From NCBI GenBank assembly GCA_023260135.1, contig JALQWG010000004.1, forward strand, positions 1-64,000: DNA of 64,000 nucleotides, given 5' to 3'. Shown in pieces: positions 62,069 to 64,000 of this stretch. Source of the stretch: Candidatus Altimarinota bacterium (GTDB lineage: Bacteria > Patescibacteriota > Gracilibacteria > BD1-5 > UBA2023). The notes beneath the pieces are model-generated. The model worked only from the letters and a program-made list of their open reading frames with translations, made no database searches and had not been told where the DNA came from. The position numbers and the translations under genes are program-made. Position 1 is the stretch's first letter. Every line of letters begins with the position of its first letter.

Positions 62069-62097
62069 AGTATACACACCGAGTACAAAAATGCAAA
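62069..62097 (-). promoter_or_regulatory. promoter of the glyS T-box transcript
   Basis: TTTGCA, a 17-nt spacer and TATACT on the minus strand place the transcript start near 62062, just before the first leader stem. Confidence 0.65.
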
Positions 62098-62179
62098 GAA
62101 TTTTGACAAAAAACTACGCAAATATTTGCAAAAAAATCACAATTGTGAGAAAGTATTTTGGTAATCTTAATTTTTATAT

Positions 62180-62488
62180 ATGTCATCTCTCCATGCTCAC
62201 TCAGATGCTGAACTCGGCCATCAGGCAGTTGTTCATGATTTTGAACTCACCAGTATCGCAAAAGCAGTAGAAGGAATTCTGAATGAATCAAGACAATATA
62301 TCGTAAAAGCTGGTGACGAGGTCCGCCATATCGAATGAGCAATGTGAGTCTACATAGGACAAAATATTCTCAACGTGCAAAATCTCGTTGGACAGGTAGT
62401 GAGATACGAGCGTGGACATATCTTACTACAATCAGGAACATCATTTCCAGCACCTGCCAATGATGAAGGATATAAAATTTATGCATAA
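62180..62488 (+). CDS. hypothetical protein
   Basis: The 102 residues (VVHDFELTSIAKAVEGILNESRQYIVKAGDEVRHI in outline) have a His-rich start (HAHSDAELGHQAVVHD) and UGA glycines in HIEGAMGVYIG. No transmembrane segment and no family recognised. It diverges from the glyS leader. Confidence 0.6.
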
Positions 62489-62505
62489 AAAAACATATTA
62501 TTAGT

Positions 62506-62934
62506 ATGAACGAAACTTTACAAACAACATCCAAGGAAATACCAGAAATTCATCCTTTGTTTGAACGGAAGATAAAAATTGAGACTGGTATGACCATAGG
62601 GCATATTTCTCTTTCTCTCTGATTGAAGTCAGCATCTTGGCTTGATAGTACCCTCAGGAACCCTGTAGAAAAGAATACTTATGTAAATTCAAAAGATCCA
62701 ATTAAGCCAGCAAAACATGAAGAACTCTATAGATGGTGAGAGCCTCGCCTGGGAGATGTATATAGGCTCATTAAATTCAATGGGGAATTCCAACTCCATA
62801 GAACCCGCTGAAATGAAAGTATATTTATGATAATACCTACCGAACAAGTAAGAGAAAATGATGAAATAAAGAAAGTAGCAGAAGCAACAAAAAATGAACT
62901 TGAAGAACTAAATTCAGATATCCAATCCGCCTAA
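62506..62934 (+). CDS. hypothetical protein
   Basis: The 142 residues are soluble with an acidic C-terminal helix (ENDEIKKVAEATKNELEEL) and UGA glycines at SLGLKSAS, RWGEPRLG and TRGNES. It lies 17 nt downstream of the previous gene and is probably cotranscribed. Not recognised. Confidence 0.6.
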
Positions 62935-62951
62935 TCCAGGCGGTTTTCTTT
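62922..62951 (+). terminator. intrinsic terminator
   Basis: AATCCGCC / GGCGGTT stem followed by TTCTTTTTTT, overlapping the stop of the 142-residue gene. Confidence 0.65.
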
Positions 62952-62979
62952 TTTTATTTTTCTTTTAGAGTTGTCTCCA

Positions 62980-62985
62980 TATAAT
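62980..62985 (+). promoter_or_regulatory. -10 box of recG, leaderless spacing
   Basis: TATAAT ends 6 nt before the ATG at 62992. The -35 is weak. Confidence 0.5.
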
Positions 62986-62991
62986 CGAGAC

Positions 62992-64000
62992 ATGTTCCTC
63001 ACCAAGTCACTCCTCCACACCACCGAAGCATATATCAAAAAACTCCGAGAAGCAGGAATCGAGACAGTCGAACAGCTCATCGGAATATTTCCCCGTGACA
63101 TCGAGGATAAGAGTGATATTGCAACGAGATTCTCGACCCTCACCATCACCGAGAAGCAGGTCGTCCAGTGTCGGATAGAACTCCTCACGAGTGAGATGAC
63201 CCGCAACAAAAAGCTCCTCATCAAGGCAGTTCTCGTCGATGCAGACGGATCATACGCTGAGGCTGTATGGTTCAATCGGAAGTTCCTCTTGCAACAATTC
63301 GCATCAGGTGATACCGTACTGATATACAGTCAACCCAAGTACGAATACGGTCGTCTCTCCTTTCCAAATGCAGAGATCGAGCACCCGAAGCAGAATCGAC
63401 GTGAGATAGTTCCTGTCTATTCGGATCTCAACTATATTCCATGAACCTGGATACGCGAGAAGATTGCACTCGTCCGTCATGCCATCGCGGATGTGAAGAG
63501 CATGATTCCTGGAGAGATCAGAGCCAAAAAGTGAATGAAAAGTCGTATGGAAAATGTGATGGCGATACACTTTCCGACGAGCATGGAGGACTGGAATCGA
63601 GCCAAGAGTGAACTCGCATACGAGGAACTCTATCAGTTCCAGAAGCGTGGTATCGAGAAAAAATACGCTCTCGAAAGAGAGTCAACATGACTCGCACCCG
63701 TGATCCCACTCGATACAGAACTCATGAAGTCACTGATTGAGTCACTTCCATTTCCCCTCACGAACAAGCAGAAGATAGTACTATTTCAGATACTCAAGGA
63801 CATGGAGCGTCCACACGCGATGGCACGTATGCTCCAGGGTGACGTCGGAACTGGGAAGACTGTTGTCGCGATGCTCGCGAGTGTACATACTATCCTCGTG
63901 TGACGAAGACAAGAGAAAAAGTTCCAAGTTGCAATCATGGCACCAACGGAGATACTTGCACGTCAGCACTTTGTAGGACAAGAGGCATGGCTTATGCAGT
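62992..64000 (+). CDS. recG: ATP-dependent DNA helicase RecG, N-terminal part (truncated by window)
   Basis: 336 residues are visible. The start is MFLTKSLLHTTEAYIKKL. The wedge/OB domain (residues 60-140) is followed by FPLTNKQKIVLFQIL, Walker A MLQGDVGTGKTVVAM and MAPTEILARQHF (motif Ia). UGA glycines join four pieces (YIPGTWIRE, AKKGMKSRM, ESTGLAPV, ILVGRRQE). It remodels stalled forks and recombination intermediates. The remaining helicase motifs lie beyond the window. Confidence 0.95.

Overview
The window reads as one contiguous stretch of a Candidate Phyla Radiation genome that uses genetic code 25, in which UGA encodes glycine. Only Gracilibacteria (BD1-5/GN02) and Absconditabacteria (SR1) are known to do this. 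The evidence is direct. Dozens of reading frames are broken only by TGA, and the breaks fall on invariant glycines: the P-loops of RuvB, the ABC ATPase and the Lon-like AAA protein, the PLGGGKGG lysine loop and dinucleotide loop of glutamate dehydrogenase, the TGxxxGIG motif of an SDR, and the GGTGLYL motif of MiaA. Every real stop is TAA or TAG. I joined frames across TGA throughout, which recovers many genes that a standard-code reading fragments or hides. Gracilibacteria is the likelier phylum, but the window alone does not decide it.

Layout. 1-3.7 kb: a membrane protein tail, ApbE flavin transferase, two FMN-bind-type lipoproteins and a tRNA cluster (Gly, Ile, Pro, a decayed tRNA, Glu). 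3.8-12.1 kb: rsmG, a GT2 glycosyltransferase with a membrane-anchored protein and a methyltransferase, a kinase-like protein, a split ABC exporter, a very basic protein and an S51 peptidase. 12.2-20.7 kb: HD phosphohydrolase, DUF1993, Pif1-like helicase, SIMPL protein, DNA alkyltransferase, lipoproteins, SDR. 20.8-32.8 kb: glutamate dehydrogenase, M23 peptidase, a Lon-like AAA protein, serS, dnaX, an AI-2E-type permease, miaA and tsaC. 32.9-37.3 kb: GIY-YIG protein, a 2-oxoacid:ferredoxin oxidoreductase and an MFS transporter. 37.4-40.2 kb: murC, flanked on both sides by foreign-looking small-gene islands and a probable structured RNA. 40.2-48.9 kb: DUF1361, an MBL-fold protein, a large lipoprotein, pyrophosphatase, a THUMP-type methyltransferase and trigger factor. 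49-64 kb: a TRM11-like methyltransferase, an HD protein, ruvB, rsmA, small heat-shock protein, tex, chorismate mutase, DedA, glyS preceded by a T-box leader, and the start of recG.

How it works together. Most genes are housekeeping (replication and repair, translation fidelity, cell wall) mixed with surface lipoproteins and membrane proteins, as expected of a reduced, probably host-associated cell. Ferredoxin-dependent 2-oxoacid oxidation and glutamate dehydrogenase supply reductant. ApbE with its two FMN-bind lipoproteins suggests a small flavin-based electron-transfer module outside the membrane.

The most unusual features are: (i) a complete T-box antiterminator/terminator upstream of glycyl-tRNA synthetase in an organism with an extra glycine codon; (ii) repeat modules inserted in frame into tsaC, an MBL-fold gene, dnaX, miaA, ogt and rsmG, with related modules forming long composite palindromes in three convergent intergenic spaces; (iii) UGA-glycine use ranging from none in trigger factor and pyrophosphatase to most glycines in an HD protein; (iv) at least seven genes whose -10 box ends exactly 6 nt before the ATG, which implies leaderless mRNAs.
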